DNA of 64,000 nt from an endosymbiont of unidentified scaly snail isolate Monju (GCF_000801295.1 NZ_AP012978.1:620001-684000); one strand, 5' to 3'. Shown: positions 1-10,037, counted from the stretch's first letter. Notes: generated from the letters alone by a model not told the origin. A program made the numbers and translations.

Positions 1-885
1 CAGGATGTTGTCCTCGTCGGAGACGGTGATGGCGACATCGGCGTTGTCCAGTGCCGAGCGCATGCGCCCGTTCTCGGTGAGTTGCTGCTTCATGCGCACC
101 ATCTGTTCGCGCAGCGCGTTGCGCATCTCCAGCAGGGCGCGGTACAGGCCACCGGCCTGTTCTTCCCCCGTGTAACGGGTATCGAGGTCACCGGCCGCGA
201 TCGAGGCGGCGATCCGCTCCAGCTCGCCTGGATCGTGCCCGATGGTGCGGAAGATGTTGCGGAACAGCCAGGCCATGAGTGCCACCACCAGCGCAAAGTT
301 TATCGAACCGATGCTGGTGTAGAGCAACAGGTTGCCCGATAGCGACTTGTTCAGTTGTGACTGGATGGCGACCTGTTCCCTTGCCTTCTGCAGGAAGGGC
401 TGAATCTCGCCCGAGAGCCTCTCGGCAGCGGCGTCGAACTCGCCCATCAGGGCGTTTCCGGCATCGGGGCCACCTTCCACATAGGCGGTGGCCATGCGTT
501 TTCCCGCCGCGTAGTAGGACTCGAAGGCCGGCAGCATGCGCCCGTAGTCGTCACGGCCGGTCGGGTCGATCTGTTGCAGCTCGCTCAGCAGTTCGCGGAA
601 GCGTCGTGCCTGGGCCTCGGCCTCGTCGAAACCGTCGTTGAGACCATCTTTCCCTCGGGTGGCGCTGATGTCGGTCAGCCATTGCTGCACCTGTACCACC
701 GCCAGGTTGAGCTGGTGGGCCTTGTCCATGACCACCACATCGTGGTCGAGCAGGGTGTCCATCTGGCTGGTCAGTCGATGTTCAGAGGACAGGATCAGGG
801 CGATGGTGGCACTGGCGGTGATCACCAGCATGAGCACGATGGCTACCAGTTGTTGTTTCAGGTTCAGGCGGGATAACCGGGTCAT
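1..885 (-). CDS. Methyl-accepting chemotaxis protein, C-terminal part beyond left edge
   Basis: This open frame of 295 codons runs off the left edge. It starts at ATG 885, preceded by GAGGAA at suitable spacing. A first membrane segment (about residues 9-30) is followed by a helical periplasmic region, a second membrane segment (about 185-205) and a HAMP-like stretch beginning GHDPGELERIAASIAAGDLD. The last visible residues (SALDNADVAITVSDEDN) look like the start of a PAS domain of the kind found after HAMP in some chemoreceptors. The methyl-accepting signalling domain would lie outside the window, so the receptor assignment is an inference from this architecture. A histidine kinase with the same front end is the main alternative. 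The ligand cannot be told. Confidence 0.75.
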   Translation of the reverse strand, partial: MTRLSRLNLKQQLVAIVLMLVITASATIALILSSEHRLTSQMDTLLDHDVVVMDKAHQLNLAVVQVQQWLTDISATRGKDGLNDGFDEAEAQARRFRELLSELQQIDPTGRDDYGRMLPAFESYYAAGKRMATAYVEGGPDAGNALMGEFDAAAERLSGEIQPFLQKAREQVAIQSQLNKSLSGNLLLYTSIGSINFALVVALMAWLFRNIFRTIGHDPGELERIAASIAAGDLDTRYTGEEQAGGLYRALLEMRNALREQMVRMKQQLTENGRMRSALDNADVAITVSDEDNIL

Positions 886-1289
886 GCCATGGTTCCTCGA
901 GTGCAGTGGAAGGGTGACATGCTTATCTGGCGACCCCGGCCGGCGTTTCTTTAGCTTTTTGAAGAGTCCGGGGGCTCTCCAGGGTCACGAACCAGCGAAG
1001 CGGCGTTCAGCATGGCCCGTGATCCGTTCTGCACATTGCAGGCAGGAAAGGGTGGATGCGAGAAGGAGGGAGTCCCTGGCCCGGGTAGCGCGCATCGCAC
1101 GTGCCGATATGGCGTGGCATCGCCAATGCCCGGCACACGAGCGGGAACCGGACGAGGCGGGCGCCGTCCTGTTGGTGGGCTGCTGCCTGGAAGGCTACGA
1201 TCGCAGGCAGTCGAGGCGAGATCGCCGCCATCTCGCGCCCTGCCGACAGCTCGATTGGCGTGAACCGGTGGCGGCAGGGGGCGGGCATG
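886..1289. other. Intergenic region, no convincing gene
   Basis: About 400 bases lie between the chemoreceptor start and the rpsT terminator. Open frames here have poor composition and no ribosome-binding site. On the minus strand a TAAAG at about 950-954 lies upstream of the chemoreceptor, but no GCCGATAA-like box falls at the required spacing, so no promoter is claimed. Confidence 0.5.
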
Positions 1290-1314
1290 AAAAAACCGGC
1301 CGCAGCCGGTTTTC
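1290..1314 (-). terminator. Rho-independent terminator of rpsT
   Basis: Read on the minus strand, AAAACCGGC, a four-base loop and GCCGGTTTT are followed by further Ts. The hairpin lies about 20 bases past the rpsT stop codon. Confidence 0.85.
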
Positions 1315-1335
1315 GTACGTCCTGGCAGGGCCAGT

Positions 1336-1596
1336 TCAGAGCGCCTTGATCTGGGCGTTGAGACGGCTCTTGTGGCGCGCGGCCTTGTTCTTGTGGATCA
1401 GGCCCTTGCAGGCCAGACGATCCAGGATCGGCACCGCCTGCTTGTAGGCCTCTTCCGCGGCGCTCTTGTCACCGGCAGCGATCGCCTTGATCACCTTCTT
1501 GAGCTCGGTGCGCATCATGCTGCGGCGGCTGGCGTTGTGCCGACGACGCTTCTCTGCCTGGCGGGCGCGCTTGCGTGCTTGAGGAGAATTGGCCAC
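1336..1596 (-). CDS. rpsT: 30S ribosomal protein S20
   Basis: This is a primary binding protein of the 30S subunit that contacts 16S rRNA. The 86-residue product matches the family length of about 87. It starts [20 protein letters not shown] after the initiator and is rich in Lys and Arg, with the conserved [12 protein letters not shown] stretch near the C terminus. GTG at 1596 is chosen as start because AGGAG sits eight bases upstream and the family begins M-A-N-S; an upstream ATG in frame would add an unconserved tail. A GTG or TTG start is common for rpsT and limits its translation. The gene is transcribed divergently from murJ, as in many gammaproteobacteria. Confidence 0.96.
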   Translation of the reverse strand: MANSPQARKRARQAEKRRRHNASRRSMMRTELKKVIKAIAAGDKSAAEEAYKQAVPILDRLACKGLIHKNKAARHKSRLNAQIKAL

Positions 1597-1639
1597 TTCA
1601 GTGCTCCTGAATTTGTTGGGCTTCGTAAAAAGACGGCGA

Positions 1640-1668
1640 ATTATGTGGACCACCGCGCGACTTGTCAA
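1640..1668 (-). promoter_or_regulatory. Sigma-70 promoter of rpsT
   Basis: On the minus strand, TTGACA (1668-1663) and CATAAT (1645-1640) are separated by 17 bases. The -35 is perfect and the -10 matches five of six. It lies about 45 bases upstream of the rpsT GTG, as expected for a strong ribosomal-protein promoter. Confidence 0.8.
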
Positions 1669-1708
1669 GCACAGCTTCCCGCTGCTGTCGTCGCGGCGCG
1701 GCGCTTCC

Positions 1709-1714
1709 TATAAT
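1709..1714 (+). promoter_or_regulatory. Probable -10 box for murJ
   Basis: A perfect TATAAT lies 42 bases before the murJ start codon. The matching -35 position (about 1685-1690, CTGTCG) is weak, so this is only a candidate promoter for the murJ-lspA unit. Confidence 0.4.
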
Positions 1715-1755
1715 GCGCTACTTCCCAGACCCTGCTGGAGGCCGGGCCGCTGTCC

Positions 1756-3288
1756 TTGTTTCGTTCCCTGTCCACCGTTGGTGTGTTTACCCTGGCGTCG
1801 CGCATCCTGGGTTTCCTGCGCGACCTGGTGCTCGCGCACCTGTTCGGGGCCAATGCCCTGACCGACGCCTTTTTCGTCGCCTTCAAGATTCCCAATTTCC
1901 TGCGTCGCCTGTTCGCCGAAGGGGCCTTTGCCACGGCTTTCGTGCCGGTACTCACCGAGTATCGGGCGCGCGGTGACGCGCGCGAGCTGCGCGATTTCAT
2001 CGACCACGTGGCCGGCAGCCTGGGATTGGTGCTGCTGGGGGTGTCTGCCGTCGGGGTGCTGGCCGCGCCCCTGGTGGTGGGGCTGTTTGCCTTTGGCTGG
2101 GTGATGGGCGAGCAGCACGAGAAGCTGGCCCTGGCCGCCGACATGCTGCGCCTCACCTTTCCCTACCTGTTCTTCATTTCCTTGACCGCCTTTGCCGGCG
2201 GCATCATGAACGCCTGGAACCGCTTCGCGGTGCCCGCCTTCACCCCGGTGCTGCTGAATCTCTCGCTGATCGGGTGCGCCCTGTGGCTCTCGCCGCTGAT
2301 GGATCAGCCCGTGGTCGCCCTGGCCTGGGGGGGGCTGATCGCCGGTGTCACCCAGTTCGTGTTCCAGTTGCCCTTCCTCGCGCGGCTCGACCTGTTGCCG
2401 CGGCCGCGTCCGGGCTTCGATCATCCGGGGGTGCGGCGCATTCTCAGGCTGATGCTGCCGGCCTTGTTCGCCGTGTCGGTCACCCAGATCAACCTGTTGC
2501 TGGACACGGTGCTGGCCTCCACCCTGGTCACCGGCAGCATCTCCTGGCTGTATTACTCGGATCGCCTGATGGAGTTTCCCCTGGGCGTGCTCGGCGTGGC
2601 CCTGGGCACGGTGCTGCTGCCGCGCCTGTCACGCGAACGGGCCGAGCAGTCGCCGGCCGAGTTCGACCGCACGCTCGACTGGGGGCTGCGCATGGCGGTG
2701 CTGTTCGGGGTGCCCGCGGCGGTGGGACTGGCGGTGCTGGCCGGTCCCGTGATCAGCACCCTGTTCCAGTCGGAAGCCTTTTCTGGCGAGGACGTGTTGA
2801 TGGCGCGGCGCAGCCTCATGGCCTACGCGGTGGGACTGCCGGCCTTCATCCTGATCAAGGTGCTGGCGCCGGCCTGGTATGCCCACCAGGACACGCGCAG
2901 CCCGGTGCGCATCGGCGTGATCGCCATGCTCGTGAACATGGTGTTCAACCTGATCCTGATATTTCCCCTGCAGCATGCCGGTCTGGCGCTGGCCACCAGC
3001 CTGTCGGCCTGGTTGAATGCCGCCCTGCTGGGGCGTGGCCTGCATCGCAAGGGCTGGTTCCGTCCCGCGGCGGGTTGGGGGCGGTTGCTGGGCCGGGTGA
3101 GCCTGGCCTGCCTGCTGATGGTCCTGGTGTTGCATTTCGGGGCTGGCGATCCGGCTGACTGGCTGGCCGCCACGCGCACGCAACGCGCGTTCGACCTGTT
3201 GCTGTGGGTGCCTGCGGGGGCGCTGGCCTATTTCGGCCTGCTGTTCGCCAGCGGCCTGCGTCCGGCGCACCTGCGCCGTAGTAACTAG
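1756..3288 (+). CDS. murJ: Lipid II flippase MurJ
   Basis: MurJ flips lipid-linked peptidoglycan precursor across the inner membrane. The product is 510 residues, the usual length, and hydrophobic throughout in a pattern fitting about 14 membrane helices. Its N-terminal signature (TLASRILGFLRDLVLAHLFG, then FFVAFKIPNFLRRLFAEGAF) is diagnostic of the MVF/MurJ family. TTG at 1756 is taken as start because it gives the conserved N terminus; GGAGG at 1737-1741 is rather far upstream. Position next to divergent rpsT is typical of the family. lspA follows after nine bases and is probably cotranscribed. Confidence 0.96.
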   Translation: MFRSLSTVGVFTLASRILGFLRDLVLAHLFGANALTDAFFVAFKIPNFLRRLFAEGAFATAFVPVLTEYRARGDARELRDFIDHVAGSLGLVLLGVSAVGVLAAPLVVGLFAFGWVMGEQHEKLALAADMLRLTFPYLFFISLTAFAGGIMNAWNRFAVPAFTPVLLNLSLIGCALWLSPLMDQPVVALAWGGLIAGVTQFVFQLPFLARLDLLPRPRPGFDHPGVRRILRLMLPALFAVSVTQINLLLDTVLASTLVTGSISWLYYSDRLMEFPLGVLGVALGTVLLPRLSRERAEQSPAEFDRTLDWGLRMAVLFGVPAAVGLAVLAGPVISTLFQSEAFSGEDVLMARRSLMAYAVGLPAFILIKVLAPAWYAHQDTRSPVRIGVIAMLVNMVFNLILIFPLQHAGLALATSLSAWLNAALLGRGLHRKGWFRPAAGWGRLLGRVSLACLLMVLVLHFGAGDPADWLAATRTQRAFDLLLWVPAGALAYFGLLFASGLRPAHLRRSN

Positions 3289-3297
3289 GAGGGCGGG

Positions 3298-3765
3298 ATG
3301 AGACGTTTCCTGTGGCTGGCGCTGGCGGTGGCGCTGATCGACCAGGGCAGTAAATACTGGATTCTCGGGCATTTTCGTGAATACGAGGTGCTCACCGTCT
3401 GGCCGGTGTTCAATCTGACCCTGGTCTACAATCGGGGGGCGGCTTTCAGTTTCCTGGCCGATGCGGGGGGCTGGCAGCACTACCTGTTCGTCGGGCTGGC
3501 GCTGATGATCTCCGTGCTGCTGGTGGTGTGGTTGTGGCGCCTGCCGCCGGAGCGGCGGCTCGAGGCCTGGGGATTGTCACTGGTGCTCGGTGGTGCGCTG
3601 GGCAACCTGGTCGATCGTCTGGTGCATGGCCGGGTGGTGGATTTTCTGCAGTGGCACTGGGAGGAACACTATTTTCCTTCGTTCAACCTGGCGGACAGTG
3701 CCATTACCCTGGGCGTGATCCTGTTGCTGATCGATGCCCTGCGCGGCCGGGCCGATGTCAGATGA
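3298..3765 (+). CDS. lspA: Lipoprotein signal peptidase
   Basis: This aspartic protease in the inner membrane cleaves the signal peptide from diacylated prolipoproteins. The product is 155 residues with four predicted membrane helices. Conserved motifs are visible: DQGSKYWI near the N terminus, FNLTLVYNRGAAFSFL, GGALGNLVDR, then the two catalytic-Asp motifs VVDF and FNLADSAI. The start at 3298 follows GGAGGGCGGG. In most gammaproteobacteria lspA lies after ileS; here it sits directly behind murJ and before ribF, an altered order within the same cluster. Confidence 0.96.
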   Translation: MRRFLWLALAVALIDQGSKYWILGHFREYEVLTVWPVFNLTLVYNRGAAFSFLADAGGWQHYLFVGLALMISVLLVVWLWRLPPERRLEAWGLSLVLGGALGNLVDRLVHGRVVDFLQWHWEEHYFPSFNLADSAITLGVILLLIDALRGRADVR

Positions 3766-3911
3766 TTCCTACACGATTTGTCGCCATTTGCCGATGTGTG
3801 GAAAGCGGGCGCGGCCGATAACGCACTTGCCGCTGCAAGGATGAAGGCCGGCAAGGGATCGCCGGCGCAGGGAAGCCCTTGTCAGGGACGGATCGTGCAA
3901 CCGGCGGTGCT

Positions 3912-3942
3912 GCCTGCCCCAGGGAAGGGAGCAGGCTTTTTT
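3912..3942 (+). terminator. Candidate terminator after lspA
   Basis: GCCTGC (3912-3917) can pair with GCAGGC (3931-3936), followed at once by six Ts. The 13-base loop is long but itself contains a CCC/GGG complement. It lies 150 bases after lspA and before ribF, so it would separate the two transcripts. Confidence 0.55.
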
Positions 3943-3985
3943 GTTGCCTGCCGTTTACCGATGCCGCCGGCAAGAGGCTTTCCGA

Positions 3986-3991
3986 TATAAT
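3986..3991 (+). promoter_or_regulatory. Probable -10 box for ribF-ileS
   Basis: TATAAT lies 31 bases before the proposed ribF start. No good -35 hexamer is seen at 16-18 bases upstream, so the assignment rests on the -10 and on its position after the terminator. Confidence 0.4.
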
Positions 3992-4022
3992 CCGACGCTT
4001 GTTTTCGAGAATCGGAACGGGT

Positions 4023-4982
4023 GTGCAACTCATTCGCGGGCAACACAATCTGCGCGATGTTCACCGGGGCTGCGTGGCGACCATCGGCAATTTCGATGGT
4101 GTGCACCGAGGTCACCAGGCGGTGTTCGAGGCCTTGCGTGCGCGCGCCGCTGAGTACGCGCTGCCTTCGCTGGTGATCACCTTCGAGCCGCATCCGCTGG
4201 AGTATTTCCGGCCCGAGGAGGCGCCGGCGCGCCTGATGCGCACTCGCGAGAAGCTTGAGCACATCCGCACTGCCGGCATCGATCGCGTGTTGCTGTTGCG
4301 CTTCGACCAGGACCTGGCGCTGTTGTCGGCCGAGGATTTCATCCAGGACTACCTGGTGGATGCGCTGGGCGTGCGGCACCTGTATGTTGGTGACGACTTC
4401 CGCTTCGGTCACCGGCGCGCCGGCGATTTCGCGTTGCTGGCAGCGGCGGGCGAGCACCATGGCTTTGCCGTGGAGAGCCTGGAGACGGTCAGCGACGGCG
4501 ACGGCCGGATCAGCAGTACGCGTATCCGCGAGGCGCTGGCGGCCGGAGACCTGGCTACCGTGCGCTGTTGCCTGGGGCGGGACTACACGGTCAGTGGTCG
4601 GGTGGCGCACGGCCACAAGCGTGGGCGCACCATCGGTTTTCCGACGCTGAACGTGGGGCTGGCGAGGCAGCGCAGCCCAGTGCGCGGGGTGTTCGCGGTG
4701 CGCGTCGCGGGGCTCGGTGATGATCTGCTGCCCGGCGTGGCCAATGTCGGCAACCGGCCCACCTTGGAAGGCGATGACCGCTTCCTGCTTGAGGTGCACC
4801 TGTTCGATTTCGACCGCGAGGTCTATGGCGAGCGGGTCACCGTACATTTCATCGAACGTATCCGCGACGAGAAGAAATTCGACTCGTTCGACCAGCTGCG
4901 TGTGCAGATCGCTCAGGATGCGCAACGCGCACGCGAACTGCTGGCCGGCGACTCCTCCTCCTGCATCACCAACCGGGCATGA
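4023..4982 (+). CDS. ribF: Bifunctional riboflavin kinase / FAD synthetase
   Basis: This enzyme converts riboflavin to FMN and then FAD. The 319-residue product shows the nucleotidyltransferase half ([17 protein letters not shown], later [15 protein letters not shown] and [10 protein letters not shown]) and the C-terminal kinase half ([40 protein letters not shown]). GTG at 4023 is preferred because family members begin with a short M-x-L-I-R-G stretch; the open frame continues 48 codons upstream without conserved sequence. Its TGA overlaps the ileS ATG in ATGA, which suggests translational coupling. Confidence 0.95.
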   Translation: MQLIRGQHNLRDVHRGCVATIGNFDGVHRGHQAVFEALRARAAEYALPSLVITFEPHPLEYFRPEEAPARLMRTREKLEHIRTAGIDRVLLLRFDQDLALLSAEDFIQDYLVDALGVRHLYVGDDFRFGHRRAGDFALLAAAGEHHGFAVESLETVSDGDGRISSTRIREALAAGDLATVRCCLGRDYTVSGRVAHGHKRGRTIGFPTLNVGLARQRSPVRGVFAVRVAGLGDDLLPGVANVGNRPTLEGDDRFLLEVHLFDFDREVYGERVTVHFIERIRDEKKFDSFDQLRVQIAQDAQRARELLAGDSSSCITNRA

Positions 4983-7792
4983 CCGTGAGTGACTACAAAG
5001 ACACCCTGAACCTCCCCAAGACCGCATTTCCCATGAAGGCCAACCTGGCCCAGCGCGAGCCCGAGCGGCTGGCCAAATGGGAGAGCGAGGGCCTGTATCA
5101 GCGCATTCGCCGTGCCTGCGAGGGGCGCCCGAAGTTCGTACTGCATGACGGACCGCCCTATGCCAACGGCGACATCCACATCGGGCACGCGGTGAACAAG
5201 CTGCTCAAGGACATGATCGTCAAGAGCCGCACGCTCGACGGTTACGATGCCCCCTATGTGCCGGGTTGGGACTGCCACGGCCTGCCGATCGAGCTGCAGG
5301 TCGAGAAGAAGGTCGGCAAGCCGGGGCGCAAGGTGAGCGCGGCCGAGTTCCGCCAGGCCTGCCGGGATTACGCCATGAAGCAGATCGAGCGCCAGCGCGT
5401 GGACTTCAAGCGCCTGGGAGTGCTGGGTGATTGGGAGAATCCTTACCTCACCATGAACTTTGTCCAGGAGGCCGACATCGTGCGCGCCCTGGGGCGTATC
5501 GCCGCGCGCGGTCACATCGTGCAGGGCGCCAAGCCGGTGCACTGGTGCATCGATTGCGGCTCGGCACTGGCCGAGGCCGAGGTCGAATACAAGGACAAGG
5601 AATCCTGGGCCATCGACGTGCGTTTCCCGGTGGTCGATGTCGAGGACCTGCTCTCGCGACTGCCCGAAGCCGCGCCCGGTCGTGGCCCGGTCTCGGTGGT
5701 GATCTGGACCACCACCCCCTGGACCCTGCCGGCCAACCAGGCGGTGGCGCTGAACGCCGACCTGGACTATGTGCTGCTGCAGGCCGGTGACGAGCGTCTG
5801 CTGATCGCCGAGGGCATGCGCGAGTCCGCACTGGCCCGCTGGGGGCGGGAGGAGGCCGAGGTGCTGGGCGTGGTGCGCGGCGCGGTGCTCGAGCACCTGA
5901 AGCTGCGTCACCCCTTCTATGATCGCGAGGTGCCGGTGGTCCTCGGCGAACACGTCACCCTGGATGCCGGTACCGGTGCGGTGCACACCGCGCCCGGGCA
6001 TGGCGTGGAGGACTTCGTGGTCGGTCAGCGCTACGGCCTGCCGGTGGACAACCCGGTGGCCGGCAACGGCGTCTACGTGGAGGGGACCGAGCTGCTGGCC
6101 GGCGAGCACGTGTTCAAGGCCAATGAAAAGGTGATCGACATCCTGCGCGATCGCGGGATGCTGGTGCATGCCGGGAAGCTCATCCACAGCTATCCCTGCT
6201 GCTGGCGGCACAAGACGCCGATCATCTTCCGCGCCACCCCGCAGTGGTTCATCGGCATGGAGCAGGCCGGGTTGCGCAAGACCGCGCTGACACAGATCGA
6301 GCAGGTGGAATGGCTGCCCGACTGGGGCCGCGCGCGTATCCGTGGCATGGTCGAGAACCGGCCTGACTGGTGCATCTCGCGTCAGCGCACCTGGGGGGTG
6401 CCCATCGCCTTCTTCGTGCACCGCGAGACCGGCGAGCTGCATCCCGACACCGAGCGGCTCACCGAGGAGGTCGCCCGGCGCATCGAACGCGAGGGCATCC
6501 AGGCCTGGTTCGATCTGCAGGCGGGGGACCTGCTGGGCGAGGAGGCCGACCAGTACGAAAAGGTCACCGACACCCTGGACGTGTGGTTCGACTCCGGCGT
6601 GACCCATGCCTGCGTACTCGACCGGCGCACCGAGCTGGCACGTCCTGCCGACCTGTACCTGGAGGGCTCCGACCAGCATCGCGGCTGGTTCCAGTCGTCC
6701 CTGCTGACCTCGGTGGCGATGTTCGATGCCGCGCCTTATCGCGCCTGCCTGACCCATGGCTTCACGGTGGATGCCCAGGGGCGCAAGATGTCCAAGTCGC
6801 TGGGCAACGTCATCAGCCCGCAGGAGATTCTCAAGACCCTGGGCGCAGACATCATCCGCCTGTGGGTGGCGGCCACCGATTATCGCTCGGAGATGACCGT
6901 CTCCAAGGAGATCCTCAAGCGCACTGCCGATGCCTACCGGCGCATGCGCAATACCCTGCGCTTCCTGCTCGCCAATCTCAATGGTTTCGATCCCGCGGCA
7001 GACCAGGTGGAACCTGCGGATCTGCTGCCGCTGGACCAGTGGGCGGTCGACCGTGCCTGGCAGCTACAGGAAGAGATCCGCCAGGCCTATGCCGACTACA
7101 ACTTCCACCTGGTCTACCAGAAGGTGCTCAACTTCTGCGTGGCCGAGATGGGCAGTTTCTATCTCGATATCATCAAGGACCGCCAGTACACCATGCCGGC
7201 CGACAGTCGGGGGCGGCGTTCCTGTCAGACCGCCATGTACCACATCGCCGAGGCCATGGTACGCTGGCTGGCGCCGATCATGAGCTTCACTGCCGACGAG
7301 GCCTGGGAATACCTGCCGGGCGAACGTGAAGCATCGGTGTTCATGGTCACCTGGCACGAGGGACTGCGCGAGATGACCGATGCCGAGGCGCAGCGTATCT
7401 TCTGGCAGCAGGTGATGGCGGTGCGTTCGGCAGTCTCCAAGCCGCTCGAGGCGATGCGCAAGGCCGGGGAGATCGGCTCTTCACTGGATGCCGAGGTGGA
7501 TCTGTACTGCAATGACTCCTTGTACGGACAGCTCGAACGTCTGGGCGAGGAGTTGCGTTTCGTGCTCATCACCTCCGAGGCGAGGGTGCTGCCGTTGGAT
7601 CAGCGTCCGCCGGAGGCGGTGGCGACCGACGTCGAGGGACTGTTCGTGCAGGCACGCGCCAGCGAACATGCCAAGTGCGTACGATGCTGGCACCATCGGC
7701 CTGATGTGGGCGCGGACCCGGATCACCCCGGCTTGTGCGGCCGCTGTGTAGCCAATGTCGCTGGTGACGGCGAGAAACGAGAGACCGCCTGA
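4979..7792 (+). CDS. ileS: Isoleucyl-tRNA synthetase
   Basis: This class Ia synthetase charges tRNA-Ile and edits mischarged valine. The 937-residue product has HIGH at 67-70 and KMSKS at about 603-607. The C-terminal zinc ribbon shows CVRC near residue 900 and CGRC about 20 residues later. Length and C-terminal zinc site are those of the bacterial type found in E. coli. It overlaps ribF by four bases. cysC follows after 32 bases. Confidence 0.97.
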   Translation: MTVSDYKDTLNLPKTAFPMKANLAQREPERLAKWESEGLYQRIRRACEGRPKFVLHDGPPYANGDIHIGHAVNKLLKDMIVKSRTLDGYDAPYVPGWDCHGLPIELQVEKKVGKPGRKVSAAEFRQACRDYAMKQIERQRVDFKRLGVLGDWENPYLTMNFVQEADIVRALGRIAARGHIVQGAKPVHWCIDCGSALAEAEVEYKDKESWAIDVRFPVVDVEDLLSRLPEAAPGRGPVSVVIWTTTPWTLPANQAVALNADLDYVLLQAGDERLLIAEGMRESALARWGREEAEVLGVVRGAVLEHLKLRHPFYDREVPVVLGEHVTLDAGTGAVHTAPGHGVEDFVVGQRYGLPVDNPVAGNGVYVEGTELLAGEHVFKANEKVIDILRDRGMLVHAGKLIHSYPCCWRHKTPIIFRATPQWFIGMEQAGLRKTALTQIEQVEWLPDWGRARIRGMVENRPDWCISRQRTWGVPIAFFVHRETGELHPDTERLTEEVARRIEREGIQAWFDLQAGDLLGEEADQYEKVTDTLDVWFDSGVTHACVLDRRTELARPADLYLEGSDQHRGWFQSSLLTSVAMFDAAPYRACLTHGFTVDAQGRKMSKSLGNVISPQEILKTLGADIIRLWVAATDYRSEMTVSKEILKRTADAYRRMRNTLRFLLANLNGFDPAADQVEPADLLPLDQWAVDRAWQLQEEIRQAYADYNFHLVYQKVLNFCVAEMGSFYLDIIKDRQYTMPADSRGRRSCQTAMYHIAEAMVRWLAPIMSFTADEAWEYLPGEREASVFMVTWHEGLREMTDAEAQRIFWQQVMAVRSAVSKPLEAMRKAGEIGSSLDAEVDLYCNDSLYGQLERLGEELRFVLITSEARVLPLDQRPPEAVATDVEGLFVQARASEHAKCVRCWHHRPDVGADPDHPGLCGRCVANVAGDGEKRETA

Positions 7793-7824
7793 CGCGATTC
7801 TGCGCGGGTCAAGGAGGAACGACA

Positions 7825-8433
7825 ATGGGCCGGAAATCGTCCAACGTGGTCTGGCACAAGGCCGCTGTCAGCCGCGCCGATCGTGAGCGGCGCAACAATC
7901 ACAAGTCGGTGGTGCTCTGGTTCACCGGCCTGTCGGCCTCGGGCAAGTCCACGCTGGCGCACGCGGTGGAAAAGGAACTGCACGAACTGGGCTGCAACAC
8001 CTATGTGCTCGATGGCGACAACGTACGCCACGGGCTCTGTTCCGACCTGGGGTTCAGTCTGGAGGATCGTGCCGAAAACCTGCGCCGTATCGGCGAGGTG
8101 GCCAAGTTGATGACCGAGGCCGGCACCATCGTGCTCACCGCCTTCATCTCGCCGTTGCGTCGCGACCGTGAGCGGGTACGCAGCCTGTTCCCGCACCGGG
8201 ACTTCATCGAGATCTTCTGTGATGCCAGCATCGAGGTCTGTGAATCACGCGACCCCAAGGGCCTGTACCGGCGCGCGCGTGCCGGCGAGATCCCCGATTT
8301 CACCGGCATTTCCTCTCCCTACGAACCACCTGTCAATCCCGAGCTGCGCTGCAATACCGGCGAGGACAGCGTGGAACACAACGTGGCGCGGGTGCTCGAG
8401 CTGTTGCGGGAGCGTGGCATCATTCCGCGTTGA
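7825..8433 (+). CDS. cysC: Adenylylsulfate (APS) kinase
   Basis: CysC phosphorylates APS to PAPS with ATP, in sulfate assimilation or sulfonucleotide supply. The 202-residue product has the P-loop GLSASGKST at 35-43, followed by the family motifs [36 protein letters not shown] and [26 protein letters not shown] precedes the start. No other cys genes are present, so its place behind ileS looks like chance linkage rather than a pathway operon. Its last 14 bases overlap the end of the convergent binding-protein gene. Confidence 0.95.
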   Translation: MGRKSSNVVWHKAAVSRADRERRNNHKSVVLWFTGLSASGKSTLAHAVEKELHELGCNTYVLDGDNVRHGLCSDLGFSLEDRAENLRRIGEVAKLMTEAGTIVLTAFISPLRRDRERVRSLFPHRDFIEIFCDASIEVCESRDPKGLYRRARAGEIPDFTGISSPYEPPVNPELRCNTGEDSVEHNVARVLELLRERGIIPR

Positions 8434-9157
8434 GGCGCTGGCGGCACAGGGCGGGCAGGGCCTCGGCCAGGCGTGGCCCGGGACGTGCCAGCAGGGCGCT
8501 GCCGAGTCGGCCGGGGGCCGGAGGGATGTCGCGCAACACCAGGTGCGGAAGGTGCGCGCGCAGCAGCAGGGTCTCCGGGTCGGGCGTGAAGACCGCGCGC
8601 TCCACCTCGGCAAAGGTGTTGTGCAGTCCCAGGTGGCGCAAGACATCGTTCAGCCAGTGACGCCCTCCCAGGCTCAGGGGGGGGTGCGGCCAGATCTCGA
8701 TATAGACCTTCCGGGGCGGCAGGGTGGCACAGGGCGTGTTCACTGCCGCCAGGAATCTCGTGGCCGCCGCCTCGGCCGTCTCGCGGGTGCCCAGCAGTCG
8801 TCCGAGGGCGCGGATGTCCCCGGCGATATCGTCCAGGCCTGCCGGTTCGCTGGCGTAGAGGCGGACGTCCAGGGAGCGTAGCCAGGCCAGGTCGGCCGGG
8901 TGGGTGCCCGAGGTCCAGATCACGATCAGATCGGGTCGCAATGCCAGCAGGCGTTCCCGATCGATGCCGCCATAGCTGTGCAATGGCGCCACCCGGCGAG
9001 GCAGCGGTCTGTCGGCCGGCACGGCTCCCACCAGCAGGTCGGCCCCGCCGGCGGCGATCACCAGCTCGGTCGTGTGCGGTGCCAGCGATACCACCCGCGG
9101 GCCGGCCATCGCCTGTGCCGCCAGCCAGCACGACAGCACCAGCCACACACCTCTCAT
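8420..9157 (-). CDS. Periplasmic cobalamin/iron-chelate binding protein, BtuF-like
   Basis: The 245-residue product begins with a signal peptide ([19 protein letters not shown]) and then [20 protein letters not shown], the typical opening of class III substrate-binding proteins of the BtuF/FhuD type. Later motifs, such as [12 protein letters not shown] and [19 protein letters not shown], agree. In this family the protein delivers vitamin B12 or a metal chelate to an ABC importer. No permease or ATPase gene lies nearby, so the ligand is inferred only by family. The ATG overlaps the ampD stop (ATGA), making it the last gene of a three-gene unit. Confidence 0.8.
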   Translation of the reverse strand: MRGVWLVLSCWLAAQAMAGPRVVSLAPHTTELVIAAGGADLLVGAVPADRPLPRRVAPLHSYGGIDRERLLALRPDLIVIWTSGTHPADLAWLRSLDVRLYASEPAGLDDIAGDIRALGRLLGTRETAEAAATRFLAAVNTPCATLPPRKVYIEIWPHPPLSLGGRHWLNDVLRHLGLHNTFAEVERAVFTPDPETLLLRAHLPHLVLRDIPPAPGRLGSALLARPGPRLAEALPALCRQRLNAE

Positions 9158-9693
9158 GCCAGCAGGCTCCGGTAGCGTTCCCAGTCGAAGGCCGGTCCCG
9201 GGTCGGTCTTGCGACCGGGGGCGATGTCGGCATGCCCGGTGATGCGCTGCGGGACGATGGCCGGGTAGTGGGTGCGGATCTGTTGTGTGAGCGTTGCCAG
9301 CTGCTCGTACTGGGCGTCGGTGTAGGGCAGTTCGTCGGTCCCTTCCAGCTCGATGCCGATGGAGAAGTCGTTGCAGCGTTCGCGACCGGCAAAGCAGGAC
9401 ACGCCGGCCTGCCAGGCGCGCCGCTCCAGGGGCACGAACTGGCAGCTGCTGCCGTCGCGTCGGATCAGCAGGTGGGCCGAGACGCGCAGGGTGGCGATCT
9501 CCGCGAAATACGGATGGGCGTGCGGGTCGAGGCGGTTGAGGAACAGGTCCTCGATCCAGGGGCCGCCGAACTCCCCCGGCGGCAGGCTGATGTTGTGGAT
9601 CACCAGCAGGTCCACGGTACTGCCGGGCGGACGCTCGTCGCAGTTGGGCGAGGGGAGGCGGCGCACCCCGGGCAGCCAGATGCCGTCGTTCAT
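9154..9693 (-). CDS. ampD: 1,6-anhydro-N-acetylmuramyl-L-alanine amidase AmpD
   Basis: AmpD is a cytoplasmic zinc amidase that recycles peptidoglycan anhydromuropeptides, and in some species its loss induces AmpC beta-lactamase. The 179-residue product keeps the zinc ligands at His33 (VIHNIS), His154 and Asp164 (HADIAPGRKTDPGPAFDW), almost the same numbering as in E. coli, and the GIELEG segment of the active site. Both ends overlap neighbours by ATGA, so thioredoxin-like gene, ampD and binding protein form one translationally coupled operon. Confidence 0.95.
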   Translation of the reverse strand: MNDGIWLPGVRRLPSPNCDERPPGSTVDLLVIHNISLPPGEFGGPWIEDLFLNRLDPHAHPYFAEIATLRVSAHLLIRRDGSSCQFVPLERRAWQAGVSCFAGRERCNDFSIGIELEGTDELPYTDAQYEQLATLTQQIRTHYPAIVPQRITGHADIAPGRKTDPGPAFDWERYRSLLA

Positions 9694-10037
9694 GGCGCCT
9701 CCTCGGGCGGCAGTTGCAGCGCCTCCTCGATTGCGCGCTCGATGGCCTCGACGCGCGCCTCGCAGTCCAGGGCGCGATGGTAGTTGCCATCCGAGAACAG
9801 GAACAGTGCCGGCAGGTGGAAGACCTCGAATTCGCGCACCAGGCCGCCTTCCTGTTCGGCATCGATCTCGTAGATTCGCCAGTCCGGGTGTCGGGCCTGG
9901 ACCTCGCGCAGCACCAGTTTCAGGTGACGGCAGGCGGCACAGGCCGGGCTGGTGAAGAACACCAGGGTGGGGGCCGGATCCTCAGCGATCCGGTGGTGCA
10001 GGTCGAACTGGCTCATCTTCGGGAACATTCCGTGCAT
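9690..10037 (-). CDS. Thioredoxin-family protein with CAAC motif
   Basis: The 115-residue product has a thioredoxin fold pattern: LVFFTSPACAACRHLKLVLREV with the redox pair Cys33 and Cys36, then a strand with EIDAEQEGGLVREFEV and the cis-proline region HLPALFLFSDG. No signal peptide or membrane segment is seen, so it is probably cytoplasmic. CAAC differs from the CGPC of classical thioredoxin, and the partner is unknown. ATG at 10037 is used, though an internal Met at residue 8 is possible because neither start has a strong ribosome-binding site. It heads the ampD operon. Confidence 0.8.
   Translation of the reverse strand: MHGMFPKMSQFDLHHRIAEDPAPTLVFFTSPACAACRHLKLVLREVQARHPDWRIYEIDAEQEGGLVREFEVFHLPALFLFSDGNYHRALDCEARVEAIERAIEEALQLPPEEAP

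Noticed and set aside
930-960. Sigma-28 promoter for the left-edge chemoreceptor
   Set aside because: TAAAG is present, but the GCC-GATAA-like sequence lies about three bases too far and has an inserted A.
638-1447. 269-residue open frame between chemoreceptor and rpsT
   Set aside because: It overlaps both real genes antisense, lacks a ribosome-binding site and has Arg/Ser-rich noise composition.
3840-4010. FMN riboswitch upstream of ribF
   Set aside because: ACCGGCGGT and GGATGAAGG look like pieces of the RFN element but occur in the wrong order, and the remaining helices are absent.
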